From: Spirodela intermedia
Lineage: Eukaryota > Streptophyta > Magnoliopsida > Alismatales > Araceae
Direction of reading: 5' to 3'
DNA length: 64,000 bases
Assembly (NCBI GenBank): GCA_902729315.2
Contig: LR746276.1
Span: 5,458,669-5,522,668 of the forward strand
Part shown: positions 32,841-44,350 of the stretch, piece after piece
Position numbering within the stretch: position 1 is the stretch's first letter
Layout of the letters: every line of letters starts with the position of its first letter
Notes under the pieces: model-generated
Told to the model about the DNA's origin: nothing
Databases searched by the model: none
The model's input: the letters and a program-made list of their open reading frames with translations, nothing else
Position numbers and translations under genes: made by a program

Positions 32841-34172
32841 CTAACTAGGTAGCTGTCCCTCTTCTCTCTTATTCCCAAGGGCCTCTATAATTTGTTTCTG
32901 ATGAAGCATCATTTGATTCATAGTTTGTTGCATCATTTGGCTCATTTGCTGCATCATTTCCATAGCATCAGGTTGGGTTTGAGAGGGCTGATTTTTCTGA
33001 AATCTATTTTCTTGTTTTGGACGAAATTCAGAGTTTGAATTGGGTCTAAGTGCTTCTGGATTTTGAATATTATTTGGGTCTCTCCATGAAAAATTATTCC
33101 TCCAATTAGGATTATAAGAATTTGAAAATTTTTCCCTATTTCTATTAAAACCGTGAGCTACTTGCACTTGTTCTCGCATAGGGTGAAATGATTGATCTAA
33201 ATTATAACATTGAAGTTCAGAATAATCATTTTCACCATACATAGGACATGTACTATTCGAATTAAGTTGAGGGTTAAAAGGCTTTCTAATATTATCAATA
33301 AGTAAATCAATTTTTTCTAATATTTGATTAATCTGATTAACCTCATTTCTAAGTTTAGAATCATCATCATGATGCAATTCATAAATTTCTCTATTCATTT
33401 CCTTGTCATATAATTCAAAAGAGGCTTGATCTCTAGAATTTTCACTTAAATTCTCATAAAGACTGTAAATCTCATCAGGAGTTTTCTCCATAAAAGCTCC
33501 TCCACATATAGAATCAACCATATTTCTATGTTGTTCTAATAATCCATCATAAAAAATTCTATTGAGCTGCCACTTGGGTATAGCATGATGAGGACACTTT
33601 CTAAGTAAATCTTTGAATTTTTTCCATGTCTCATGCAAAGTTTCTCCTGGTCTTTGAGAAAAACTCCATATATGTTTTCTCATATTTTGAGTTTTTCCTA
33701 AGGGATAAAATTTTCGAAGAAAGGCATGTTCTATATCTTTCCAGCTAGTTAATTCTCTATCCAATGTGGATAGCCAATGACTAGCTTTGTCCCTAAGTGT
33801 ATGAGGGAATAATTTCATCTTAATGATTTCTGGTGTAACTTGAGGGAGATTAACTAAATCACAGACCATATGAAATTTTTCTAAGTGCTGATGAGGTTCC
33901 TCTAAAGGCAATCCATGAAAATTAGGGAGCATTTGAAAAATTCCTGGATTTATTTCGAATTTAATAGTGGGTGCTAATGGGACTCTAATATTAGATGCTC
34001 TTTGAAATGAATCAGGGATATAATGATTTTTCATGGCCATAGGATTGTTCTCAGTTTGACCTGTACTTCCTTCAAGATCCATCAAAATTAATTTTTCTTT
34101 CGGATTTTTATTTTTGAATGAAATAATGAAAGGATTTTCTAGCCTTGGATGCAAGGATCTTCTACCATGCAT
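32841..34172 (-). CDS. Retrotransposon gag (capsid) protein
   Basis: 443 codons from ATG 34172. Retrotransposon-gag domain at about residues 80-230: LPNFHGLPLEEPHQHLEKFH, KLFPHTLRDKASHWLSTLDR, SWKDIEHAFLRKFYP, FSQRPGETLHETWKKFKDLL, CPHHAIPKWQL and FYDGL. This is the usual plant Ty3/gypsy Tat/Athila pattern. A region near residue 305 reads CPMYGENDYSELQCYN, which looks like a zinc knuckle that has lost its second Cys and His. The C-terminus is Met/Gln-rich (MEMMQQMSQMMQQ) and stops at TAG after GQLPS. It would form the virus-like particle that packages the element RNA. Confidence 0.88.
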   Translation of the reverse strand: MHGRRSLHPRLENPFIISFKNKNPKEKLILMDLEGSTGQTENNPMAMKNHYIPDSFQRASNIRVPLAPTIKFEINPGIFQMLPNFHGLPLEEPHQHLEKFHMVCDLVNLPQVTPEIIKMKLFPHTLRDKASHWLSTLDRELTSWKDIEHAFLRKFYPLGKTQNMRKHIWSFSQRPGETLHETWKKFKDLLRKCPHHAIPKWQLNRIFYDGLLEQHRNMVDSICGGAFMEKTPDEIYSLYENLSENSRDQASFELYDKEMNREIYELHHDDDSKLRNEVNQINQILEKIDLLIDNIRKPFNPQLNSNSTCPMYGENDYSELQCYNLDQSFHPMREQVQVAHGFNRNREKFSNSYNPNWRNNFSWRDPNNIQNPEALRPNSNSEFRPKQENRFQKNQPSQTQPDAMEMMQQMSQMMQQTMNQMMLHQKQIIEALGNKREEGQLPS

Positions 34173-34361
34173 AAAAATCAATAAATTCGAGGGAAAAAGT
34201 TAGTAACTGTTACCCTCCTTCAGGATGCTCCAGTCCTTGCCATGCTTCTTTTCGTTCCCTTTTTCTAATAAAAATCGGCAAAAAGAAAATAAAACAAGAG
34301 TAAAGTTTTTTTTGTGTACTCTAAGAGAAAAACAGAAAAATACTAAATATTATGCAATACA

Positions 34362-34379
34362 TCCCCGGCAACGGCGCCA
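34362..34379 (-). other. Primer binding site (tRNA-Asp)
   Basis: Minus strand TGGCGCCGTTGCCGGGGA, five bases inside the 5' LTR end. It matches the 3' end of plant tRNA-Asp and is the classic primer site of Athila/Tat-type gypsy elements. It fixes the orientation of the element as minus. Confidence 0.92.
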
Positions 34380-34384
34380 AAATT

Positions 34385-35961
34385 TGACGTGACTCAGTCG
34401 TTGTATATTAAATCACGCAAATATAAAATTTATAAAACTAGAAAATACGAATTTTCAGATATTTAGAAGTATTTCTAAATAAATATATCAATTATAATTC
34501 AATAAAAATTCCAAAAATAGCGGTAATTTTCCAGGTCGATCACAAGGATGTAATATAATATCTGGTAATTATTCAGAATTTTTCTCAATGAATACGATTT
34601 TCTTACGAATTTTATACTAGGAAATAAAAAGGAAATATATTTAAAATTCTCAAAAAAAAAAAAAAAAGGAAATAAGGGTGTGGGCGTCAGGATGATGTCA
34701 GTGCCCGGCGAACGCGAATCAGGCGGAAACAGAGTTCCGCCCGGCGATTCTTACGTAAGCGATTACAGACGACTTAATTAATCAAATTAAGATCTGTAAA
34801 AGCCGGAAGAATCGTAATTGAACGAAGTATAGTTTGGTAAATTAAAATCACACAAAGTATCACTAAATAAAGCGTAAATTAAATTGAAAGCAGGAAAACA
34901 GAGTTCCAACGTCGCGACGGCGATGCGTCGGTGATGCACCGGAATCCTGAGCATTCGGGAGGATCGTCGTGCAGTGTCCACGGCCTCGAAGGCTCTCCTT
35001 GGACAAAGACGACGTGGGCAATCTCTAGATCTTCTCGCGAAGTCTAGAGATCAATGAAGTGGGTCGTCGAGTCGTCTCCGGCGGCTGTCACCCGGCGGAG
35101 CGGAAAAACGGCGACTTTGCGGCTCTCCGGCGGCTGTCACCCGACGGAGAGGGGCTGGATGGAGGTGAGGCGCGTGTTAGGGAGCTTCATCCTCAGGTCC
35201 ACGCAGCAAGAGGAGGCTCTTCATCGCATCTGGTACGCTCTCAGGAGGTGGCGACTGGTCTCCCGGCGGATCATCCTCTTCCCGACGACGGCTTGTTCGT
35301 CGATCAATCGGAGATGATTTACTCGATGGATTGCGATCCTTTTATCGCGAATCGTTCAGAAATTTTAGTAGCAATGCTCCGCGAATCGCGTTGACGAGAT
35401 TTTCGCCGATGATCCAGCAATTCCGGTTGCTTAATCCTTCACCGGCGATCTGCAAGAAAGTCGCGATAATCAGTTAAAAATATATGAATTTTGACTCTGG
35501 GAGGATTCGAACCCGCGGCGGTCCATTTAGTCCCACATCGGTTGTGCGCGGATTCTAGGCAAAGTTTTCTCGCGTGTACGATCACTCCTTGCCCCACAGC
35601 CGGCTGACCACCGGTGACGTGGAAGGGGAGTGGCGCACACGTGCCCCTATCGATCCAAGCAAGCCGCTCGAGCCCCTGCTCGCGGCTACTCCCTGACTGC
35701 GCTTCCGACCCGCTTGCGGGCCCGGCTGGCCGGCGGATCCCCCCATTTTGCAATATTTTTATTTTTATTTCTTGTTCTTTATTTATCTCAAAACTAAGAC
35801 TGTAAAAATCGTATAAAATCACATAATTACCCAAAAATTCACGTTAATCAACTGAAAACCACTTTTTATGCTTTAACACAAATATAAGTCTATTTATCAT
35901 GAGTTAAGGCTAAAACTATATTATTTACTAATTATTAACTCATGATAATGAAGACTTATCA
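34385..35961 (-). repeat. 5' LTR of the gag-only element
   Basis: 1,577 bp and nearly identical in most blocks to 28442-30066. It has two clear deletions near 35525-35565 (one removing the TATATA-containing block), a longer poly-A at about 34654, and scattered substitutions, so insertion was not extremely recent. GGATTCGAAC is kept at 35503. Confidence 0.92.
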
Positions 35962-35966
35962 GTAAC
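35962..35966. repeat. Target-site duplication GTAAC (right)
   Basis: Identical to 28437-28441. Confidence 0.93.
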
Positions 35967-36380
35967 CTATCCCCATTAAGGTTCTCCCCTACCATTCTAA
36001 ATATTTGGATTGGGCTTATGCTTACCCTTTGTGTTTACTAGGCCTGCTCTACTTAATGAGTTGTTGGGTTGAGTCTAATTCCTTTAATGATTTAATCTCC
36101 TCTTTAAGAGAAAAGTGTTGAGGGTCATATTAATACCTTCCATTCTACTAAGCAGCTTGTCCTTAGGTTAAAATACTGGAAATTGTTTATGGATGAGTGG
36201 GACTAGTTCTTAAGAGATTTTGTTGGGAGGAAGAGAGTTTCATCATATGAGGACTTCGGCCCTACTACTGAGTGGTGTGTGACTAAGATTTCTTGGGGAT
36301 GTACCACCAATTGGCCATTTCTATCAAAGTCTTCTAGGAGAGGGTGATTTTGAGCTGATACCTTGACTATTCTACACAAA
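35967..36380 (-). repeat. Older gypsy element: left LTR, part 2
   Basis: CTATCCCCATTAAGGTTC..CTTTTCT.. matches 42209 onward (CTATCTCCATTAAAGTTC). Shared words continue (TGGGCTTATGCTTACC.. / TGGGCATGTACTCACC.., GAGAAAA.TG..AGGGT.ATA). Similarity is clear to about 36135 and weak after that, so the inner LTR end is not fixed. Confidence 0.65.
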
Positions 36381-39300
36381 AAAGAAATATGAAAATATAG
36401 AGTGAAACAATAATTATGAAGGGAGGGTTAAGTTTTAGGCTACTAGTCATATCCTTTGTAGGATTTTTAATGGCCTATAGTAGTAGGTCATAATTTCTCA
36501 TTAGCCTTAGCTAGTGAGTTCATCTTATAAGATTTTAATATGAAGAAAACCAGATTTCTAACAATATATATTCCATATCTTAGCCATCATTTGAGTTGAG
36601 TTAGGTGAAGATAATACCTAAATTATTCTAAAGCTTGGTCTAGAGACTTTGATAGTTGATCAATTATTACAATTGAAGTTGTTGTCACTCCATAATGCAC
36701 TAAAGGAGATATATCTTTGTTAGAAAGGGCCTTGTAGAGAGTGGTATTGACCTATCTATTGAATTAAGTATGGTAACAAAATTCTACTAAATGAAGCCAA
36801 CAACTTAACATCTTGAGGTTATATGAGGCATAACATTGAAGATAACTTTCCACATATTTATTCACCTTTGAAGATTGATGAGAAATACTTTTTTTTAAGA
36901 TGCTTCTTTGGAGCCTAAATAGTTTAAACAAAAAATGACTCATAAATATAACATCTCAAGTATAAATAATAAATCTAAGAATATTGTGGAGGTGGAGAAT
37001 TTCTTTAGAAAATTTATCAATGGTGAAACTTACTGAAAATGAATGCTTCAATAAAGTACAATTAGTATCTTTGGATAATTTCACCACCAAAACTAAAGTT
37101 AAATTAAATCTTGTAGATGTTAACCCAATAATAAAATCCATAGTGATATCATCCTATATCTCATTAGGGATAGAGAGAGATTGTATGAGTCCCATTGGAG
37201 CTAATTTGGTTAGGGATATCGTCTCATATCTAGTTAGAGATGATGATTTATTATGTTGATCAATTTTAGATATATTAATCATAAGTCTTTATTATCATGA
37301 GTTAATAATTAATAAATAATATAATTTTAGTATTAACTTATGATAAATAGACTTATATTTGGTTAAATTATGAAAAATGATTTTTAGTTAATTAATGTGA
37401 AAATTTGGCTAATTATGTGATTTTTTACAAATTTATATATTTTTTATAGTTATATTTTTGAGATAAATAAAGAAAAATAAAAATATAACAAAAAGAGGGA
37501 ACTCACTGGCCAATTGAGCCTACAAGCGGGTTAGAAGCACAGTTGAGGGGAGCCACGAGCAAGGGCTCGAACAGCTAGTACCGATGAGGGCATGATGCGT
37601 CACTCTCCTTCCACGTCATTGATGGCCAATCAATTGTGGGGCAAAGAGTGGTCGTACATGCGAGAGAAAGTGACTCATTGTTTAGAAATGTGATATTAGT
37701 ATTTATTCACCCAAAACTTTGACACACAAGTAATGTGGGATTAAATTCACATCACACCTTCCCCCAAAGGGCTTTGAAGGAGGGCAACTAGTGCATGTTC
37801 GAATCTTCCTATAGCCAAAACTCGTATTTTTTATTTTATTAGTGTGACTTTCCTACAGATCGTTGGTGAAGGATTAAGCCTCAATAATTGCTAGATTATC
37901 GACAAAAATCTCATTAATACAATTTGCAAAACATTATTACTAAAATTGTTAAATAATTTACAATAAAAAGATAACAAAGTTGTCATTTTTCCGTTCTACC
38001 GAGTGACAACCACTAGAAATAATTCGAAAACTCATTTCATTGATCTCTAGACTTCACAAAGAGATCTAGAGATTGCCTACGTCGTTCTTATCTAAAGAAG
38101 TTTTTTGAGGCTGTGGACACTATACAACGATCCTTTCGAACGTTTAGGATCTTAGTACATCATTGACGCATTACTGCCGTGACGTTGGAACTCTATTTTC
38201 CTACTTTCAACTTAATTTTTACTTTGTTTAGTGATAATTTATGTGATTTAAATTTACCAAACTATACTTTATTCAACTATGATTCTTCTAACTTTTACAG
38301 ATTTTAATTTAATCAATTAAATCATTTATAATCACTTATGTAAGAATCATTGAGTGCAACTTTGTTTTCGTTTGATTCGCATTTGCCAGGTACTAACGTC
38401 ATCCTGATGTTAGCACCCTTATTTCTCTTTTTTATGAATTTTAAATATATTTTATTTTTATTTTCTAGTATAAAATTCATAAAAAATAATATTATTTGAA
38501 GAAAATTCTAAATAATTACCTGATATTATATTACATCCCTATTATTGATATAAAAAATTATCACTATTTTTGAAAAATTTATTGAATTATAATAAATATA
38601 TTTGTTTAAAAATACTTCTAAATATTTAAATTTTATTTTTTCTAGTTTTATAAATTTAAAATTTATGTGATTTACTATACAATGACTAAGTCACGTCAAT
38701 TAACATATTTTTTAATTCTTGATTTTATAGACATAATAAAATTATTATAAAATCCTCTAGTAAGTCTTCAAGGATCTAAAATATCCCCTAACTAAATTGT
38801 TGTGATATTCTTGAAGTATATGTCAGGCCACTTGAGAGTTGGAAACAAATATTAATTGCCCTTCATAATAAAGTTCTTGATTGAAGGTAAAACTTAATAT
38901 AAAATCTTCCTCATTGAGGAGAGCTCTGTAGATGGGGAACAAATATAAGTATGACTTTTTTTTGGTATTTAATAAGAACATGATAGAGTCAACCAACAAC
39001 ACATTTTTTTGCTTCTTATAGTTAAATGAGATGAAGGTAGTGAGAGAGGGTGTTAGTTGCTTTGTTGCATACTCTTTCTTTATACTAAATAACAAAATCA
39101 AAATCTATTAATTTAAAAAGTTATTTTTGAAATTGAGGGGGTACATATCATTGATCAATGAAGAATTTTTAATCTCTATTAACTAATGTGAATAATGAAT
39201 TTAGGACTTATGAGGTGGTGTCATTATTTAAGCATTTTATACACTATGACAAGACGTTAGTTGTTATATGTCGACTTTGCCTGATTTTTTGGAGAAAGGC

Positions 39301-41900
39301 TTGACTAAAATTTGTAACAACTACTCATGTTGTACTAACATGGCTCCCAACTCATACCCAAATGTGTTAGTGTGTAAGATGTATTCATAAGAAAAATCTA
39401 AAAGAGTAAGTACCGATGTAGAAGTCATCTTCTCTTAAAGTTGTTGGAATGATTTTTCTATTGCTTCTTACTAGTTGAAGCAATCTTTCTTGAGTTGTTG
39501 AGTTAAAAGATATGTTATTGTAAGATAACCTAGCACAATTACATGATAATATTCAATTAGGATAAAAAATCTCTTATTTCAATTAGATTAATAGGGGTCA
39601 ACCACTTCAACATAACATCAATTTTTCTTTTGTTTACTGTCACTCTTATTGTTAAGATAATATGATCGAGGTACTCCAACTAAATTGTGTAATTAATCAC
39701 TTCTTTTTACTTACATATAATTGATGTTGCTGCAGAATTTTAAAATTTTATTTTAGATGTTCTAGATGTAGTACTTTGTCCTTGGTGTAAATCAAGGTAT
39801 CATAAAAAAATTAATACAAATTTACGAAAATAAAGCTTGAAGATGTTCTTCATTAGTAATTGAAAGGTGGATAGTACATTTATGAGTCCTAACAATATCA
39901 CTATAAACTTGTAGTGGGCTTTGTAAGTCTTGAAATTTGTCTTGTGAATATCTACTCTTTTGTGAACACCTGATTTTAGATCTAATTTAGAAAAAATCAT
40001 AGCACCAAATAACTCATCTAAGAGCTCTTCCACCACTAGTATAGAGAATCTCTTTAGAATAGTAAACTTGTTAAGGCTTTGTAGTCAACACTTAACTACT
40101 ATCCTTTGTCTTTCTTTTTTACTAACAATGTTAGTGCATGAAAATGGGCTTTGAGATGGACATTTTTTCTCCCCCTACATATCTCTTGAATTGATCATTC
40201 TAATTTATCTTTCTAAAGATGAGAATATTTACCCGATTAAGGCCTTTTATGATTCAAATAAAGTGATCCACACTTTGAATTGGTGGGATTGTGTGGTGTG
40301 ATTGAAAACCTTTGAAAAGTTTGATTTTAGACTTCTCTTTAGCATGCAAGAAAATATTGAAGGACATATTACTACCTTTGGGAGAGAGATCTGATGCAAT
40401 TTTAAACCCACAACTTCTTTTGCCAGTAACTTGGTTAATGCTTTTAGAGACACACTTGACTTGCACAATAGAGGGTCCTCCTTAAGGATATTAATCATTA
40501 ATTTCAAATAAATTTTTGTAGTTAGCCTTGGCTAGTGTATATACATCATCCCAAGTGTTCACAATTAATTTATTCCTAATATGACTTTTGAACTTCACAA
40601 TCCTAAGGATAAGAATTCCTATACTATGGTTAGGCCTTGAACAATAAGTGAGACTCCTTTACGCACCTTGGGACCTCTCATGATAAGATTATTTCTAAGT
40701 AAAATATAATATCCTAGAGTTGAGGTAATTTTTTTTTTAATTGTTTATAACTAATTTCTCACAAAGAAAATTATGAATAGCCGTGAAATCAATTAGCATT
40801 GTGACTTGTCTTCCATTAACCTCTCATTTCATTATCATAGGCCTCAAGTTGGTGAGGCCAACCACTAAATTCAATGATATATGTCTTCTTCATAGACTCT
40901 TCTTCTAATTGACTTTGTGCTAGAGCCTCATTGTCAATGTCATTTAAATTGTCTATCTTACCTTCATAGCTTACTTGAATGCTTCAATCCTCCTTGTGCA
41001 TAATCAAAATCTATAATTATTTTTTATAGTGATGACTTGAGTCAAACCTTTCACCATAATATTAGACCATTTTTCTTCCTCTCTTGCAGCTTTGACATTG
41101 TGATATTTAATCTCCTTATTGCATTGACCCCTTATTTTTATGTAAAAAACTCAAAGCTTTTGACTACAATGTGGTGGTTTAAACTAATTGAGTTGCTTGT
41201 CTCTCTTTTTGCTTGTTTAAGGACCATGTGATATGTATATAGTCACCCTCATTGTTTTTTACCCCTAATGATGAAGAAGTGTAGGTCTTATGTGGTTTGT
41301 GTAATTGGGGATCCCAAGTTAATCAAAGACTTTGACTTCCACTACCAAAAAAAGTCTATAATATCTCATAGACCTTTTGATTTACTCATACACAACTTTG
41401 TCTGTATCTCTCCTTTTAGTCTTTTAATGTAATTATTTTCCATAACTTCTTCTAAAACCCTTGTTAGAAAAGCTGATAACACCTCAGAAACCAGTTGACA
41501 ATGTTGCCTTTGGAGGATTTGACCAGGCATCTGAGATGTTGTAGTTGGAGATCCTAACATTCTTTAAAGGGGTATCTTTTGTTGTTCTAGTGATATCACA
41601 ACAAGACATCCCCTTCCAAATTTATGATACCTTGTTCATCTTAACTTCTTCTAAGATGTTATTCATATTTGAATAGAACTATGTGCGAGAAAATCACGAG
41701 TCAAGATTTTTCTCTTTTAGAACTTGGGATAAATAACTTTCTTTGACTTTAATAGCCTCACTTGGGGAGGGGGCATGAGTTGACTTTTGACAGCTTTGAT
41801 AGACTCGAGTGTTGTTTGATTGTGGTTGAGAAGACTCCTCCATAGTAGACACTTGGTCCTCCACTTGTTCTAATCGTTATAACAATTAGTGATATTATTC
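36381..41900 (-). pseudogene. Decayed Ty3/gypsy gag-pol polyprotein
   Basis: Minus-strand domain order is conserved but every domain is broken. Gag part at about 41560-41370 (VMENNYIKRLKGEIQTKLCM). Aspartic protease at about 40860-40750 (VNGRQVTMLIDFTAIHNFL; the family DSGATHNF, with the catalytic Asp region altered). Reverse transcriptase at 40036-39800 (ELLDELFGAMIFSKLDLKSG.., FVLIFL just short of the catalytic FDDILVY). RNase H at about 39560-39150 (LLTQQLKKDCF, then DFSYEYILHTNTFGYELGAM). Integrase at 37250-36956 (MDFIIGLTSTRFNLTLVLVV). A solo LTR at 37279-38698 separates RNase H from integrase. The domain order PR-RT-RH-INT proves Ty3/gypsy. The sequence resembles Del/Tekay chromoviruses, which is my inference. 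Confidence 0.85.
37279..38698 (-). mobile_element. Solo LTR in opposite orientation, TSD ATTAA
   Basis: Reverse-complement relative of the 28442/34385 LTRs. It starts TCATAAGTCTTTATTATCATGA (family TGATAAGTCTTCATTATC) and ends CAATGACTAAGTCACGTCA. The flanks are ATTAA at 37274-37278 and again at 38699-38703, a perfect 5-bp duplication. It lies inside the gypsy pol ruin, between RNase H and integrase, so it inserted after that element had settled. Confidence 0.9.
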
Positions 41901-42024
41901 ATTACTTTCTTGTTCTCGACCAACCTACTGGCTAAGTCACTCTTGACAAACTATACCTCAAACTCTAAGAGGTTGACTCATTCCTCAAGTCTTAGAGGCA
42001 TGGTGGTCAGAACTTAGTTTGATA

Positions 42025-42460
42025 CTAGTGATATGAACCACAATAGAGTGATGGAGAAAATACAAGAATATAAAATATGATAATTGTTCAAGGGTTACGA
42101 AACCTAACCTTAACCTCTCTTGATAGACAAAAGGGCACAATCACTCCACTCCTTAGACTACCCCTTTCCCAAAAGATGACACCCTACTTTTCCCCCTTGA
42201 TAACTAACCTATCTCCATTAAAGTTCCCTCCCTTTCTAAGTATCTTGATGGGCATGTACTCACCTTTTGCATTTGCTGGGCCAAGTTTGCTTAATAGAAT
42301 CTCAGGCTAGGTTTGATTTCCTTGACAATTCGATCTCTTCTTCTAGGAGAAAATGATAAGGGTTATACCAAAAATCTCACTATTCAAAATTCAGTTCCAC
42401 CTTCCTCATGTGGAGCCACTTTAGGCTTAATACCACGCTGACAATAACTAGTAGACAAAT
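42025..42460 (-). repeat. Older gypsy element: right (5') LTR and decayed primer site
   Basis: TTTGATACTA at about 42030 is a decayed complement of TGGTATCA(GAGC), the initiator-tRNA-Met primer site. It borders the LTR that begins about 42037. The LTR is alignable with 28257-28441 plus 35967-36135. It is the unoccupied counterpart of the nested insertion: TTGATAACTAACCTATCTCC (42200-42219) reads straight through. The far LTR end is not fixed. Confidence 0.7.
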
Positions 42461-44146
42461 TAATATATTTTCACACATTGTAGGAGTTGTAAACTCAAGA
42501 ATGACCCCTCGACAAATTTTCAGACCCACATAACAATGATTCACTAATAATGTGGTATAGATAACTAATAAGCTGTAAGGTGTGAAATATGTTTTGAGAA
42601 ATGAAATATGAACTATCAAGATGCTTGATTTTTTTGTTTTTCATTTATATCTTATGAATAATGATCATTATGATTATCAACCCATCTTACTCAAAAAGTA
42701 GCACTTCAACCTAAATATCTTCTTATAATATTTTGAGAAATATATTGTTGAGAATGTCTTACAAAAGATTTCCAACTATTACTTTTGTTAACTTAAACTC
42801 CTCTTAGTACTCAACTACTAATCCTACTTATACAATCTATAGCGATTTATGATAGATCAATTCAATTTGACCTTAAAGCATTTGAGTACAAGCTGCCTCA
42901 ATTCCCTTAAATTCAAAAATGATTATCTAATATCAGCTCATTTAAACTATGTGAGAATTTTCCCTACAAACCTTAATCTTATTGTCCATAACTAATCATA
43001 TTTCAAGAGTTAGAACATAGAGAAGTATAACTGTCTTAAAAATACACCCTTCAAGGTCTTCACCATTAGAAATAAATAGTTTTAACTTCTTTCTTTCTTA
43101 TTGTGTGTCATTAAATAGAGATTATAGGAAAATGTCTGATCTCTAATATCAATTTGATTATGCGTGCACAAATCTTAATTAGATTCCCTAGGTTGGTGAA
43201 CAAGGTCTCTTTATGAAGAAGAGGTCGATTGTCAATAAAGGTCTTTCAAGGTTTAGAGAATAACTCTAAGTTGTTGTTTAATCATTAATATTGTAGGATT
43301 GATGTAAGATATGTGAAACACTAAGATATGATGTGAATTAGGTTTCCACAATTTTGTCAATTTTCATTTATTGTCTATTAATAGATGTGCTGAGATAGAT
43401 TTTCTCATGACTCTCTTTTTCTCAAAGTGGGTTCACTTAAATTTCTCTTTCTTTTGATATGACTTTTCTCATGGTTCTTTCTTCATTACTAATGACACAA
43501 ATAATTTTTAAACTGATTCACTTTTCACTTGGCTATTTTCAACCCTAGAGGATCTTTCATACTAGAATTTGCTATTTCCATTCAAAAACATGTACTAACT
43601 TTAATGTGATCTGCAACTTAATCACACTAATTCAATCTACTTAGAGACCTTGCCATTTAAGGGCACAATTAGACTCTTAATATCATATGTTTTAGCCCAA
43701 ACACCTTTCATCCCATCACCCAAGTATCTTAAGACTTGATGGAGAGCATTAACCTTTGAGATGAATATTATTTTAAATCATCAATGTTAAATGGAAATGC
43801 ATCATTTTGTACTTTGTTAAAACTTGTGGTGGCTGAACCTTGATAGAAAGAGATGAATGATTATTAAATCATCCAATAATTTTCTTTTTGCATCACTTAT
43901 CTTAGGAGGTATAACTCTAATACTACTTTGGTGGGGGCCCAAATGAAAATAAGGATAGAGAATCAAATTATAACTCATACTGAATCGAATTATGAATGGG
44001 CAAGTTTGACTTTGGACTTATAAGAGAACATAAGCACAGGACAAGGATAAAGAAGAATACAAGGAAGAGAAATAATAGGGATGAGAAATATACTAACATA
44101 TCATCCGTTTCAAGATGACCAGTCTTGTTATGATAACATTTCTCTC
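42461..44146. other. AT-rich relic sequence
   Basis: No gene. Old AT-rich DNA, probably transposon debris, with no recognisable domain on either strand. Confidence 0.35.
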
Positions 44147-44350
44147 CCCCTTCTCCTATAGCTTTCACCCTTCTTTTATCAATGAATTAGTTAGTTATTT
44201 ATGTTACTACAATAGTTGGCCCAACGGCCCACAGTCTATTCGTTGTATCGTAAATGGTTGATAATTTACCAAACAACCACCGGTGGCCCACACAATCAAC
44301 TCTTTTTCCTTTGCGGTGACCCAAGTAAAGTGGTAGCTCGTCATATTTTT
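44147..44350 (+). repeat. Dispersed repeat, right copy (pairs with 21600-21800)
   Basis: Same orientation as the left copy (shared blocks listed there). Together the two copies bracket the 22-kb AT-rich island. They could be LTR pieces of one outer element or independent copies. Confidence 0.7.

Larger units (their letters stand above)
28442..35961 (-). mobile_element. Complete non-autonomous LTR retrotransposon (gag-only, TR-GAG-like)
   Basis: 7,520 bp bounded by two highly similar long LTRs that run TG..CA, with an exact 5-bp duplication GTAAC on both sides. The coding strand is minus: 5' LTR 35961-34385, primer site, gag (34172-32841), an in-frame extension (to 31677), a polypurine tract and 3' LTR 30066-28442. 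No protease, reverse transcriptase, RNase H or integrase motif is present on either strand between the LTRs. It must therefore have moved using another element's enzymes. The gag and tRNA-Asp primer site point to the Ty3/gypsy Tat-Athila side of plant elements. Confidence 0.92.
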
